The notes: generated from the letters alone by a model not told the origin. A DNA stretch of 64,000 bases from Lantana camara (GCA_037501455.1 CM074858.1:40545001-40609000), one strand, 5' to 3'. Counted from the first letter of the stretch, positions 12,436 through 25,430 are shown. Numbers and translations: made by a program.

Positions 12436-14988
12436 TATAAGCATATATATAAATGTGTCTCGCCAAACATAAGGTAGGGTTTCACAATTAAAAAGGGGTC
12501 ATACATTTGAAATCATTTACCCAAAATGACTCGATTGATATAAATATATTATTTTGGCTTAAAACTTTACACATAAGGGATTTATAGGGTTGTTTTAACT
12601 AATAGAAGAAAAATCCACCTTTACCAAAGCAAAATAAAGGCACAAGCGTCTCAATGCTCGCCCTCGTCTCCGACAAAACCCGAATCTGTGCAAAAGAAAA
12701 GGTATGAGACACAATGACCACATATGACGCTCGGCAATGAAGTGAATATGACATGAATGCATAAATGATCATGTTATATTATAAAAATGTTCATGTGCAC
12801 GATTAAAGAATTTAAATCATATAATCAAATCATTCGTTCATATCTTTTATTCAATTTCATAATTTCATAAATTCATAATTTCATAAATTTACAATATTCC
12901 TAACATTCATAAATTTATAAATTCATAATGCATAACAATTAATCTAAAATTCATTTAATAAGCACAACACATATTATTCAAATTCACATTTAGGAATAAA
13001 ACAAATAAAACGTTCAATCAATAGTCGGTAGAATAAATACGCGAAATGGAAATCAATTAATTTCAATAATTAAATTAAATCAAATAATATTTAAAATATA
13101 TAATAAATATACATATAATATAATATATACATATAATCATATAATATAATAACATATATACACATTACATATATATATATATACTCACGTACACACACAC
13201 CCAAGCATACATGCATATATACTCTATATTATATACATATTATATACTATATATAATTTACATGCATGCAACACATGCATGCACACATATTACACAATCA
13301 ATACACCCACAACACAGACATATATATATATATACAGCCATACAACCACAAAACAGTAGCAGCAACAATATTCACGCGAGGAAGAAGAAGAAAATGCAGG
13401 CTAAAGAATTCAGAAAAACGGGGTGACACCCCCGTGTCACCCTCCCCGCCTAGACCGAGACACCCCCGTGTCTCGGTACAGCAGCTCCAATCCACACAGC
13501 ACCCCCGTTCCTCGCTGGAACGGGCAGAAACGGCACGCCCGTGTCGTGCAGCAGCAGCAGTCTCTGTTTTGACAGAAATGGCGCAGAAACAGAGCAACGT
13601 TCCAGCATGAAATTCGAGCAAAACATGCAGCAATACAAGGCATGAATTACAGCAAGAAATCAGCCACAACCCACACCACAAAGCCACGAAAACGGACAGC
13701 AAAAGAAAGGAGAAACGCAGCACTTTGACAGCAACTTTTCCAGGTCAAAAACAGGGCATACTCGACGGAAAACAGAGCCAAACCCAATCAATCTTCAACC
13801 AACATGTTCAGGTATGTTAAGGTCACAAATATGCAGCAAAAGACTCTAGATGAACACACAAATCAGTTCCAAAAGTGATCAATCAAGGCATGGAAGCATA
13901 CGTGACCTTCATGTGGAATTTTCTGAAAATTTCATAAATGATATCTCATATATATCTCAACAAACACGAAAGCAAAGATCATAATTGATATGAGGATGTT
14001 AAAACAATTAATCTCAGGCTTGGAATCAATCAAAATCATTGAGAATCAAAGGAGATCAAGAATTTATACAAAAACTCCACTTTTCGGTAAAATGGCCCAG
14101 AATGGATGAAACCATGCTCAAACTTGTGAATGGAAGGATGAAAATGATCAGAATTAATCATACAATACAACCTTAAGCTTACCTTGATGATTGGTTGAAG
14201 TTTGGAGGAGATTTGAGCTCCAAAATCTCCAAGGGATGAAGGGTTACGGGACTGGAGAGAAAAACAGTAGCTTTGGCTGATGTTTGGGGTTTGTGTGATG
14301 ATAATCTCGGTCAAGGCTTGAAATATCTAGATAGGTGGTTGAGTTAGGGTTTAAAGGAATCAAACCATGGTTAATTTGGTTGTGGTTTGGCCAAGTTAGG
14401 GCTGAATTAGTGCAACAAGGTCAAGTTGGTCTCCGTTTCGTTTTTCGGTTGGATTTCGGAGTTTCAAATGAATTGGGAAAATTATAAGGCTAAGTTTACT
14501 AAACTCGAATTTTCGTTACGAGTTCAGCGGAGTTGACGGAACTCGAATCCGAGTTCCCGAGCTCAAGATATTAAATTCGGAACCAAGGGTACGCTAAGTG
14601 CTCGTTAGCTCCCGTTTTGGTTCCTCAATTAAAATTTAATTCGTTAACACAACAAATAAATTCAAAAACATAATTTGAGCATAAAATCATGTTCATAACA
14701 CATATATGTACAACATATTACAAAATCGTGGCATTTCAATATCATTTCATAAGAGAACGAAGCACAAAATAAACGAACAAACTCAATCATACAATTCATG
14801 CATAAATTATAATATTCCCATGCATAAATATATTAGTTTGCATGCATAAATAAAATCTTCATGCATAATTTATATATTGTACGTAAAAATATATATATAT
14901 ATATGAATAATCAATTAATTAATTAAAACATGATTAATTAATGTAACATATAATTAGCATAATCATTAAATTGATAATAAAGTAATTA

Positions 14989-14992
<4 letters not shown>

Positions 14993-15033
<41 letters not shown>
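14993..15033. repeat. (AT)n microsatellite in LTR A-3
   Basis: An uninterrupted AT run of about 40 bases; the equivalent tracts in LTR A-1 and LTR A-2 are about 20 and 24 bases long. Confidence 0.85.
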
Positions 15034-15037
<4 letters not shown>

Positions 15038-15210
15038 CGAAATATATATATATAAAATTTATAATATTAAAATAAAATAATATAATATAACGTAATAAAA
15101 TAATAACAACTATAATAAAATTAAATATAAAACACGTAAAAACGATTAATGCGCGCAATTAGGTAAACACATACGTCGTACCTTTACGTCGAAAAAGTCG
15201 GGGCGTTACA

Positions 15211-15343
15211 GGTTTTCTCACTTCTTGGTGCAAGACGGGGTTCTTTCATTCTTGTTCAAGAGACGGGGTCTCTTATGGCTTGTGCATCGTTTTAAAACTT
15301 GACAGTGGACCTGGGGACCAGGTCCTTTTAAGGGGGGGAGAGT
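15211..15343 (+). mobile_element. 3' tail of element K internal region
   Basis: Only the last 133 bases of K's interior remain to the right of array A. They carry GAGACGGGG-type direct repeats (15228-15270), a perfect 8-bp hairpin GGACCTGG-gga-CCAGGTCC (15307-15325) and a polypurine tract (AAGGGGGGGAGAG) abutting the LTR. Element B ends with the same three parts, so the two share a 3' end design although their LTR sequences differ. Confidence 0.75.
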
Positions 15344-16251
15344 TGTAACACCCCGAATTTTATTTATTAATATCTTATGTTTTAAAATAATTTTATAAAT
15401 TATATTTTAAAATACTTTCAAGAAAATTTTATGAATTTATATCAAATTGAGAATTTCCTTCATGACTGGAAAATATTCATTTCGTAAAATATTTACCGGG
15501 TATGAGTTAACTACCAAATTGTCCCTAGATAGATATTTCTTTAAACTTGGGGACTAAATTGCATGGGTTTCAAGGACCTAATTGACCATATTTCAAAACC
15601 CTATATCCTTAATTGCATGACTTGAACTCTTAGAGGATTAATTGGCAAAATTGGACATCTCACACATTTCAAAATTGGATGGATCGTTATATGCATCTCC
15701 AAGCTTCTTCCTTGCTCTCACATCATCCAAAAATCTCCCAACCACAATTGCTTCTTGCTCTCGGTTCATACAAGAAAGAAAAGGGAAGAGAATTCATCAT
15801 TTACCTCAAGAATTCTCAAGAAAGGTTTCAAGAAATTGAGTTGATCATCATCATCACCCATCTTCTTCATTCTTTTCATTTCAAGGTTGGCTTGCATGAA
15901 GTATTGATTCTTGATCATGTTTGAATTGACTAGGGTTTGAGTTTGATATGATAGATGGATTATTGGTAGATGGAAGCATGATTATGTGACCTTATATTGG
16001 ATTATGGCATGATTTATAGCTTGAATCTTTGAATATTGAGCTTGAATGATCAAGTTTGATCATGAACATGAATCTTGAATTCTTGATGATTTTTCCATGA
16101 TTGATATGCTTAAGTGTTATTTTATCAACTATTGAACATATGTGTATCATATTTCCAGAAAATCATAGCTTTGTTGATTGGGAATGGAATTTGTGGCTTG
16201 CTTTGTTGTTTCCCGTAGCCATGCTCTGTTTTGTTCTGTTTCTTTCCAGTT

Positions 16252-16490
16252 GCAGAACTGGGAACGACCGTTCCCAGCCTCAAGGCATTATGGGAACGGG
16301 CGTTCCCACCCTTTCAAAGAAACTAGGCGGCCGAGCATGGGAACGGCCGTTCCCATTTTGGCCTTGGTGCCGGAAGGGCCGTTCCCAGCTAAAGGCGCCC
16401 TTTGTATTTAAAATCGTTGCCACGTCTTTGGGGTTACGGGAACGACTGTTCCCATTTACAAAGGGAAGCTGGAACGGCCGTTCCCACCTG
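16252..16490 (+). repeat. GC-rich palindrome cluster, GGGAACG type, LTR K
   Basis: At least five copies of GGGAACGnCCGTTCCC-like palindromes, for example GGGAACGGCCGTTCCC and GGGAACGACCGTTCCC. The position in the LTR is the same as that of the GTGACAC palindromes of A, F and G, but the arms are entirely different. Confidence 0.85.
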
Positions 16491-17019
16491 ACATGCAGAA
16501 CAAAATATTCTGCATAAAATTACAATTTTAGCCCCTCGATCCGACGACTTCTTTGACCCCGATTTGCTATTATATGATCTAATGTGTACTGAAACAACAT
16601 GTTTTCATGCCACATTGTATATTGCATGTCATCTCGATGCATTTCCGCCGTTCGTCATATTTGGTCCATTTTAGAGTCATGTCTCACGTGTACACGTCGT
16701 GTTTGCACAGATCCTTGTCTCGTGACGTGGAGCAGGGGCCGTAGGCCGTGTCTTAACTTGCATTTGTCGGTAAAGGTGAGGTTTAGTTATTAATTATCTT
16801 GAACCCTATAACCCTTATATGGATTTCGGCCAAATTACACATGCGTATATCTTTATAATCGTTTTCCAACAAAAAGGGATTTAATAACTACTCGTGTATC
16901 ATGTTACAAATCGTGTTGCCTGAAACTAATCATGCTCATGACAAGCAAATCGTGTATCGTGTTTGTAATCAAGCCATGAATCGTGTTATCGTGTACCGTG
17001 TATCATGTGTCGTGTTTAT

Positions 17020-17230
17020 GGGCCCGAGGGTGAGTGTTTGGGCCAACCGGGAAAGCATAGGGCTGACGGGTAACTCACACACCTCTCTCAAACCGTGGGG
17101 ATGCCCCCTGAATCCACCAGGAGGATTGGTGGAGGAAGGAGTCCCGTACGTGGGAGTCATGTTCCCGACGTGCAACGTGATATCGTGGGTGGTTCGGGTC
17201 TTGCAAACCCACCACCATTGGAGAAAGGAG
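17020..17230 (+). other. Conserved structured domain, LTR K
   Basis: GGGCCCGAGG start, core GCATAGGGCTGACGGG, hairpin TCCACCA / TGGTGGA with GGAGGA loop, hairpin GGG-agtcatgtt-CCC, and hairpin GGTGG..GGG-tcttgcaaa-CCC.CCACC. The outer stem (P1) is weak here. Confidence 0.65.
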
Positions 17231-17897
17231 AATTTCGTGTTATTGATCGTGTGCACTTTAATGACTTGCATGATAACTTAATTAAATGAAAGTGCAACCC
17301 TTGTTCACTGTCGAGGTTGGTTGGAGATCGTACACGCTCTTCGCCAGGGCCACTGATTGTTATAATAACCATGATTATCGTGTTAAACCTGATAGTTGTA
17401 ATCTCGGGCGAGTATTGATATTCTTGCACTTTTGTTGATATTATTATTTGGTTACCAAAACCTTACCTGAGATTATAACTTGCATGCTACTTGTGTTTAT
17501 ATATATATTGCCCCTCAGTCGGTCTTCACAGACTGACGCCTCCACCTTTCAGGTTTTGTTCGTGGCGTGCTAGGCGGGAGTCGGGTCGTGTCTTTCTATC
17601 CAGCTGAGTCTAGCATAGCTTTTCTTCTCATGTATTAATAGTTCAGAGTATCATGTTGATAGTTCTAAGGGCATATATGTGAACGTTACTTGGAAGATGA
17701 TAATGTATTGATATGATGATATAATATTCTTATGCTTCCGCTTTATATTGTTACATGTAAGTTATCCCGCCTAGACGGTCGTGTATTGCATTGTCACCCG
17801 TTCGCTATAGGTTGGTTCATGTACGGTTCGCCCATTTCGTATGTGGATTGACCTATAGTGCGGGGGTGTGGCACCTTCACGTGTCGGGGGTGCTACA

Positions 17898-17940
17898 GTC
17901 GATGTGTTGGTTGGCCGAGATCTTGTCGATGTGGTGGCAT
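17898..17940 (-). pseudogene. gag: Truncated Gag start of element H
   Basis: Fourteen codons beginning MPPHRQD, preceded by the CAGG-less but otherwise typical GGATGCC context. The identification rests on the MPP start, the position downstream of the primer-binding site, and the basic/polar composition. The frame ends at the K LTR. Confidence 0.5.
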
Positions 17941-18214
17941 CCTAAAAATTTCAACAACTACAATATGGAAATATGCATGCCAATTAGTATGTGAGGATGC
18001 CACTTAAATAAGTCAAATGAGAGCAACTGGGATAAATACAATGCATCACGGAAGATAGTATCAACAAGAAAGTAAATATCAAATGTATATCATAGTAAAT
18101 CATAATGCAAATGCAAACTTATAATCACGTTGTCCTATGCCGTTCGAATTAGACTAATACAACATGACTCTGAGCCCAGGTTTTGCAACCCAGAGCTCTG
18201 ATACCACTTTAGGA
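17898..18214 (-). mobile_element. Element H internal leader and gag start
   Basis: Read on the minus strand this is H's sequence from the LTR edge through the primer-binding site (18195-18206, TGGTATCAGAGC) and an untranslated leader. Reading continues to ATGCCACCACATCGA at 17940, which encodes MPPHRQDLGQPTHR, a Gag N-terminus like MPPRR of the others. The K insertion at 17897 cuts the frame after about 14 codons. The rest of H lies left of the window. Confidence 0.7.
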
Positions 18215-18980
18215 CGTAGCACCCCGCACGGTGTCACCACATCCCCCGCACCTAAGCCCAATCCACATACGAGATGGGAAACCCGTACATGAACCAAGCA
18301 GAGGCGAACGAGAGCAGACAGACTCACACCTAAGCTAGGCAAGACGTAGACCATACAAATTAAAACAAATCACAAAACAAATGTGAATGTGAAAGCCAAA
18401 CATATATCAAAATTTAAAAGTACAAATAGTAGATGACGGGTTCAACTAGCATAGATACCTAATTCCGAATATAACAATAATCATAAAAGCAGACGGGTTC
18501 AAATCTGTTCCTAGAAGCCTGTCCCAAAATCATATTACATAAAAACAAACCTTACAAAACATACCAACATACATATACAAAATCCAAATCGAATGTAATG
18601 CAACAGACCCAAACAAATAAATGAAAGACACGACAGACTCCAAGGACACGACACACCGCCTAGCTCGAACCCCCACAACGCTCACTAAAAATAAAGGGGG
18701 GAGGGGTCAGTCAAACGGACTGATTACCCACACACGCTATATACGTATAGAGCAAAGCACGTAAAGCACACAATGTTAGTGAACTCATGGGTAGTTTTTG
18801 TACAATAAAACATTTGCCCGTGATACGTACATATAGGGTTTTCTTAATAAAACAAAACAAAACTTAACTTAACAAATTCTTACGTACCTTACATATCAAA
18901 TCTTAACAAATCTTATCAAATCAAATCATATCTTACCTTATACTTTCAAAGATTCATATTTTATCTTAATTATAAGTCCA
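18215..18980 (-). repeat. LTR H, partial (3' part of 5' LTR)
   Basis: The minus-strand LTR end reads GCTACG, one base off the usual GCTACA. The next bases match the conserved LTR tail (CGCACCGTGCGGGG-type, GTATGTGGATTGGGC). A CAGTCCGTTTGACTG hairpin lies near 18710. The LTR stops at 18980 where element B is inserted; the duplication is GTCCA before and GTCTA after B. I see no micro-exon or structured domain in what remains. Confidence 0.7.
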
Positions 18981-19937
18981 TGTAACGCCCCGTTTTTCTC
19001 GACAAGTCACATTCTATTATATGATTTACGGCTATCTAATTTTCTTTTCATTATTTTATCTGCACAATTTAATTTATTTACTTGTAATCTTTTGTGAATT
19101 ATATGATTTAAATTGCTAATCTTCGTAAATTAAATTACGTGACTGTGTATTCATTTTCCCGAACGTGATTTATGTGTTTAATTATTTCTAATTGTGAGAA
19201 TTACATATTTAATTATCCTTAATTGCAACCTTGTGTAATTCTTGAACTTAATTGATAAATTGATAAGGAATAAATTGCCACATTCATATATTTGATACTT
19301 GATTGCATTCATTTTAATTCCTTGAAGACTTGATTGCAATTTCCCTATCCTCTCTCCCTCATTCTCATGATATAACCTATACATACACACATATATCTTT
19401 ATTTTCATTTCATCTCCTAAGAACAAACCCAAGACAACTCCATCTCTTTCTCTCTTCCATTTCGGTCCAAGCAAGCAAGGAGAAGCCAAGGGTTTCTTCC
19501 ATTTCTATCCAAGAAATCAACCTCCATACCATCATCTCTCTTTTCCACTTTATCTCCTTTCTTCTCCAAGGTAAGATCATGCATATATTTGATGAATTCA
19601 TGGAGCTTTGCTAGGGTTTTATGATTCTTTGAATTCCATGACTTAATTGAAGCATGTATGTTGATCTTAAGTTGGTTTTATATATTTATAACTTGAATTC
19701 ATGAAGCTTAAAGCATGATTGATCACTTGACTTCATAAGGGTCCTTGATATAATTTTGATGAATTTGTACATGTTTCCATGGATTAAATGTTGCTTAATT
19801 GATATATATGATCATATACATGTTATCTGTTAGTTTGGGGTTGAATTCTTGCATTGGTTTGGTGTGAAAGTGGATTGGAAGCCAAATTTCGAGCTTACCC
19901 TATTTTTCCCGAGTCTTTTTGCTGCTGCTGGAATTCA

Positions 19938-20035
19938 GGTCGCGCTAGCGACCGTTTTTGTGACCGTTTTGGTCGCGCCCGTGACCAACACCCCGAGAGC
20001 TTTCTGTTTTTCCGTCGCGGTCGTGACTACTTTTC
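19938..20035 (+). repeat. GC-rich palindrome cluster, GGTCGCG type, LTR B
   Basis: GGTCGCGCTAGCGACC is followed by degenerate copies (GTGACCG, GGTCGCGCCCGTGACC, CGTCGCGGTCGTGAC). The 3' LTR equivalent (42436-42560) is more decayed. Confidence 0.65.
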
Positions 20036-21183
20036 AGTATAATTTTTCTATGGCCTCGATGCCTTCAAAAGTGCTCCGATTGACCTGATTGTTGTACCGT
20101 TGGAAACCTCTTGATGTCTAAAATAACGTACAATTAGAATCATCTCAATATCTTTTGTCAATTTAGAGATATAATCAATTCTTTTTGGTGTCGCCACTTC
20201 ACCGACCATTTGCATTCATCCAACTTCGGGCTTACGCCATTTTTATCTCGCTTTGAACCAGAAAATGAGACATATATCATCGAAAAGGTATTTTTGTCTA
20301 GTTTCATTCCCAATAAGCAAAACTCAATTCCAACTTCTAGAACTCAAGATATGCTCAATTTTTTACAGCTTGTGCTTTCCAGAAACTGTCAGCTCTCACC
20401 TAAACTTGCTCAAATCCATATTCTTACTTTCCTTCCACTCTCTCGGACTCCGTATGTGACTTGAATGAATTTTATGCTTGATTAATTGATAATATGTGAT
20501 ATATTTTGTTATGATTATGGATTTTATCTTGTGAATTCAATGTGTTAACATGAAAGATAATGTGCACATTTACATGATACAATATAACCTTCTTTGTAAC
20601 TATTACATTCCCTATGTGTCTAATGAATTCCTTGAACCTCTAAATACTTCATATGCATTGTAAACATGTTATAACATATGTTATGAATATTGTATAAAGC
20701 ATATGGCTCGATTGATAAAAAATATGAAAGATATGAAACGCATGATTATGAAACCCCCATGTATTGAACATTTTGAATGAATTACTTGATTATATGTCCT
20801 CATAACATGATTCATGCTTTTTATGCATCTCATATCATGTGTATAACATGTCGTGCGTCATATATGGTTCACTTAGAGTCTTGAGTCTCACGAGTCCACT
20901 ACCTTGTCCTTTGTACAGTTTCTCCTGGGCGGAGACTTGTCGGGTTCTTAAGCTACCTTCTTGTCTTATTTTCGTCTTGGTATCATGCGGTAAGGTGTAA
21001 CAGGTCGGTTTCTCTACTATTAGTTAAGAAATGACCCGATATACCCTAATATGCATGATTTCGGCCAAAAATATATCTATATCTGTATCGAATCTTTCAT
21101 AGAGTCAATGATTTCGAACGTTAAACCCTTTTTTATGATTACCCTACTAATGTTTTGGCGAGAATTGATTGATCACAATGAAT

Positions 21184-21400
21184 GGGGGCCCTTGGACTTG
21201 GTGCACATGGCGATCCGGAGAAGCAAGGGCTGACGGGGATCCCGTGTGCTAGTCCTAAACAAATTACAGATTTTGAAACTCGCTAGGAGGTTAGCGAGGA
21301 AAGGGGGCTGAGCGCCTTTGGGGAACTCATGAAACCCCACTGGTCAATGATTGAGGTGGCCGGGCCTTGCTAACCCGTCCACCGCCCGGAGGAAAAAGGT
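21184..21400 (+). other. Conserved structured domain, LTR B 5'
   Basis: Core GCAAGGGCTGACGGGG, P1 GCACA / TGTGC, P2 CTCGCTA / TAGCGAG with the AGGAG-type loop, P3 GGGG-aactcatgaaa-CCCC, P4 GGTGGcCGGG-ccttgctaa-CCCGtCCACC. Confidence 0.7.
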
Positions 21401-22238
21401 GTAAGTGTAATGAATGATTGATTGAACGAATGATTGAATGAACAAATGATTGTGACTGAATGAATGATTGTATGATCACTAATTAACGAATAAATGAATA
21501 AATGCACACATGAGGTGGAGGTTGGAGATTTTGCCCTCTCGTCGGGCTCACGTAATGACCGTATGATTGTAATGATTGAATTAAATTGATTGTTGTAATC
21601 CCGCGCGTTGTTTTATTTCATTTTCACCCACTTGGGAAATATTTTAAAACCTCGCACGGGATTATAGCTTGCATGCGTGGGTGTTTAAATTCTTGTAATA
21701 TTATAATATTAAACCCTGTTTTATACCCACCAGTCTCCTATAGAGTGAACCCGGCCTTGTTTTCAGTTCTTTTGCAGGTTTTGGAGTGCTAGGCGGGATT
21801 GTGGGTCTGTCGAGTCCTGGGGTTAAGTCAGAGTCACACCACACACATATTGTAATTTGAATCAGTTTATATGTAGAAATGTATGAATGATTATGATTGT
21901 GTTATATTGATTCGGGACAGGCTTCTAGGGATAGATTAACCCCATGTAGTATGATTTTGATTTATGATTTATATTTGAATTTTAGGGACTAGGAATTTAT
22001 GCTAGTGGAACCCGTCATTATTGCTTGTATTTGTGATTGATTACTTGTTTGCTTCCACACGTGCCTTTATTCTATCGAATTGCTTTTTTTTTTTTGTTTT
22101 ATACTTAGCTCTCATCTAGTATAGCAAGTGAGTGAGTCCCCGTTCGTCGTGACTTGGCATATGTATGGACTTCCCATTTCATATACGGGTCGGGTCTCGG
22201 TGTGGGGGATGTGGCTACCTAGCGTTCCGGGTGCTACA

Positions 22239-23334
22239 TCCTAAGGTGGTATCAGAGCTCTAGGTTACAAAAATGGAGTTCGAGTGTCGTGTCGGGTCAA
22301 GTATAGGTCGTACGGCATAGGAAATTAATTGTTAACTTGAGAGTCTTGCATTTTATTTGAAATTATCTGATTACTTGAATCCCTCGAATTACTTGAAATA
22401 CTTGATAACTTGAGCATTGTATTGATTCTTGTCTATAAATGTTGATTATTTGACCTTACATTGCTTGAAGATTTACATACCCAATGTGTTCTATTGTCAA
22501 TTTTGTTGAATTAGTTATTGCATTTTGAATCAAATTCTAGTTGTTGGTGACAATTATGTGGCATGAGCATGTATTAACCCCATGCATTTATATTTGAGAC
22601 AAGTTGTGCTTATACGATATAAAGATCATGTCAAACCACGGCCAATTTCTACGACAACTTCAATCTACCGCAAGCTCCTTTCTTTCGCTTTGAAGTTGTA
22701 AGGAATGCACCGGGGAACTTTATGCAAGAATTCAAGAGCCATGGATTTCTCTAATTGGGTTCTAATTCAAGTGGTAAGATCAGGAATAGAAGAATTAATA
22801 GTGGTAGTAATTCACAAGCTCTAGGAAGTTAGAGGATAAAAGAGGAAAGTTTGCAAGCTATGGTATGAATGGAACATTCACTTGGGAGAAAAATGAAAGG
22901 AGTCTCAAAGATGTTTGGGTTTGAGGTTTCCATCAACAAGGAATGATGTTTATAACTTGCAAAATAAACATGTGAGACCACATTATTAAAGAAGTTGGTT
23001 AAGAGAGAGTGAATGAAGTTTTGCAGTTACTAAGGATTCAGGTTTTGGAATTTCAAACAAGTCGAGGATATTCTACTAGTTGGAACTAAAATCAAGATGT
23101 CAGAGGAAAGTAACTCAAATGATTCGGGTTGAGGTCGAAATTTGTGAATTAAGTTTGAGATGAATCGAGACACTTCAGACTTTGAAATAGAGTTCGGATC
23201 AATTGGGAAAAATTAAAAAATTGATCTATTTTGGGTTCTTGGAAACAACAAGTAGAAGAATAGAACATTGAAGTAATCAATGTAGCTCTACAAAGAATCA
23301 AGATATTTTGGATTTCGGGTTAAAAAGGAAGACG
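22239..23334 (+). mobile_element. Element B interior, left part
   Basis: Primer-binding site TGGTATCAGAGC at 22247-22258, then AT-rich sequence. The best open stretch is about 40 codons near 22635-22760 (..PFFRFEVVRNAPGNF..), without a family match that I recognise. The F target site AGACG is at 23330-23334. Confidence 0.7.
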
Positions 23335-24547
23335 TGTGACGCCCCGATTTCTCCAAATCGTTCAGGTATGAATTATGTGATAATTACGTGTGCGTTTAAT
23401 TTATTTTAATTACGTTATTTAATTTCTTTATCTTATATTATATTAATTAGAGGATATTTAATTATTTGAAATATTTGAATTTATATGAATTTTCTTTGAA
23501 CTATTTGCGCTTGAACGAAGTATTTGCTTGCCGTTTATACGTGAAATGATTTCGGAATTTTGTGTGCATTTAAGATGTTGGACTTATATGTGTTATGAAT
23601 ATGGTTATATGCTCGTTTCATGTTTTTGAGTTTGTTTGATTGAGATTTGAATTTATTTTGATTCGTAATCCAAAACGGGGGCGAACGAGCAATTAGCGCA
23701 CCATTGGTTCCTTATTTCATAACTTGAGCTAGGAAACTCGGATTCGAGTTTCGTCAACTTCGTTGAACTCGTATCGAAAATTTGTGTTTGATGAGCTTAG
23801 CCTTATATTTTTCCAAAGCCATTTGAATTCCCGGAATTCAACCAAAACACTTAACAGACGCCTAAACTGACCTTGCTACACCAAAATGACCATAACTTAT
23901 TCATTTGTTGACCAAATTAACCATGGTTAGACTCTATGGAACCCTAACTCAACCCTTTCTTCAGCCATTAACCCCTCAAACCTAGATAACCCTTCTCACT
24001 TGGGGTAAATTGGCCAAACACCCTCTGCATTCCAGAAATCCCATCACCCAAGCCCTTCTGGGAAATTCAAGCTCAAATCTCCTCCCAAACCCCCATTAAT
24101 CCACAAGGTAAGCTTGGATATGTTATGTACATTCAATTTGAGTCATTTTCATTCATTCATCCCTAAATTTGAGCATGGTTTCATGAGTTTTGGCCAAGAT
24201 GCATATATAGTTAGGTTTTGAGCATTTTAGTTGATCTCTTCCAACCCTTGAACTTTTTGAATGATTCCAAGCATGAAAATGATTGTTTTGATCTCCTCTT
24301 TACATTTATGGTGATGTATTAGTTGTTAGTTGAGGTATTTATGAGCCACCATTAATGAGCTATTGAAGTTTTGGTATGATTTGGTCACCACACACTAACT
24401 CTCACATTTCAAGGTCTTGGGAGCATGATTGGGAGTTGTTTTTAAGTGGTTTCATTGCATCTTGGTTGTCTTTTGTTGATTGAATGTGTTGAGATGTTGT
24501 ATCTTGGTTATGCCCTGTTTCTGCGCGTTTTTTTCTCTGATGCGTGC

Positions 24548-24755
24548 ATGCCACGGTCGTATCACCCCTTTCTTCTTTTGGGTGACATGGGGGGTGCAGT
24601 TTTGCTTGGTTCCGCTGTACCGTGACACGGGGGTTTCACGGTTTGCCTTGTAGTGGTGACACGGGCGTGTCACCCTCTGATTTCTTGTCCTGACTGTACC
24701 GTGACACGGGGGTGTCACGGATTGCTTTGTGTTGGTGACACGGGCTTGTCACCTT
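24548..24755 (+). repeat. GC-rich palindrome cluster, GTGACAC type, LTR F 5'
   Basis: Four to five units alternate between CGTGACACGGGGGTGTCACG and GGTGACACGGGCGTGTCACC, spaced about 40-50 bases apart. The 3' LTR equivalent is 37545-37755 and is better preserved. Confidence 0.85.
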
Positions 24756-25216
24756 CTGTTTTCATGCATTTTGTGGGTTCATGCATGTTGTGTATGTATG
24801 CATGTGTATATATATATACATATATTTTGATTATAGGATTTAAATTCCTCATTAGTGCACATGGACATGTTCATTACATAACATATTCTTTTCCATACTC
24901 ATAGCATGATCATTTCATTGCCGAGCATCTTAGTTGGTCATTTTGAGTCTCACGTCACCTTTCTTGCACAGATTTTGATCCCGTTGGAGACGAGGCCGGT
25001 CCTTGAGGCTTTCATCTCTTCCTTTTCCGGTTCGAGGTGGATTTCACTACTAATAGTTATCTTGTCCCAATATAACCCTTATGTGACCGTTTTAAGCCAA
25101 AAGTTATACTTATACTTATCAAGTCTTTTAAAGAGTCTTATGATTTTCGATTGTTAAGACTTCTTTATGAAAACCTACCTTATGTTTTGGCGAGAGTGCA
25201 TGTATGTTATGATCAC

Positions 25217-25430
25217 GGGCCCCGGAGCTTAGTGTATCATGGTAAACCGGGGAGGCAAGGGCCGACGGTGAACCCGTGCACTAGTTCCAACCATTTTACG
25301 TCGAAACGGATCTCATCAGGAGTTTTGACGAGAAAACGCTAGTTGGGCTTTTGAGGATTCATGTACCTCACTAGCCATTATGTATGAGGTGGTCGAGTCT
25401 TGCAAACTCGTCCACCACCGGAGGAAGAAG
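25217..25430 (+). other. Conserved structured domain, LTR F 5'
   Basis: P1 TAGTGTA / TGCACTA, core GCAAGGGCCGACGG, P2 CTCATCA / TGACGAG (one mismatch), P3 TGAGG-attcatgta-CCTCA, P4 GGTGGtCGAG-tcttgcaaa-CTCGtCCACC. Confidence 0.72.

Larger units (their letters stand above)
1..15210 (-). mobile_element. Tandem Ty3/gypsy array A (LTR-int-LTR-int-LTR)
   Basis: Two units of about 7.19 kb lie head to tail on the minus strand: partial LTR 1-814, internal 815-4267, LTR 4268-8003, internal 8004-11456, LTR 11457-15210. Both internal regions carry the same deletions in capsid, RT and integrase, so the second unit is a duplicate and not an independent insertion. The units differ at only about a dozen bases plus AT-tract length, which means the duplication is recent. 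The simplest origin is unequal crossing-over between LTRs of one element. The right edge (GTTACA, 15205-15210) abuts GGTTT, the candidate target-site duplication. The left edge lies outside the window. The array is inserted in the 3' tail of element K. Confidence 0.9.
11457..15210 (-). repeat. LTR A-3 (5' LTR of unit 2), 3754 bp
   Basis: Complete LTR, longer than LTR A-2 mainly because the (AT)n tract near 14993-15033 is expanded. It holds the same parts as LTR A-2: micro-exon 12619-12685, structured domain 12216-12435, palindrome cluster 13419-13551, U3 inverted repeat 14579-14624. Its terminus reads GGGGCGTTACA where the other two copies read GGGCCGTTACA. Confidence 0.9.
15344..17897 (+). 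repeat. LTR K (3' LTR), 2554 bp
   Basis: Starts TGTAACACCCCG and ends GGGGGTGCTACA. Contents in order: weak donor AAG|GTTGG (15885), palindrome cluster (16252-16490), acceptor TTTGCACAG (16710), 65-nt micro-exon (16711-16775), donor AAAG|GTGAGG, structured domain (17020-17230), CAGTC...GACTG hairpin, second acceptor TTTCAG (17552). The following GTCGA is the candidate target duplication; the matching left copy is outside the window. K is inserted in the gag start of H. Confidence 0.85.
18981..22238 (+). repeat. LTR B 5', 3258 bp
   Basis: TGTAACGCCCCG...GGTGCTACA. Donor CCAAG|GTAAGA (19570), palindrome cluster (19938-20035), acceptor TTTGTACAG (20918), 71-nt micro-exon (20919-20989), donor GCG|GTAAGG, structured domain (21184-21400), second acceptor TTTTGCAG (21777). 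It differs from the 3' LTR by many substitutions and indels, so it is an older insertion than array A. Confidence 0.85.
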
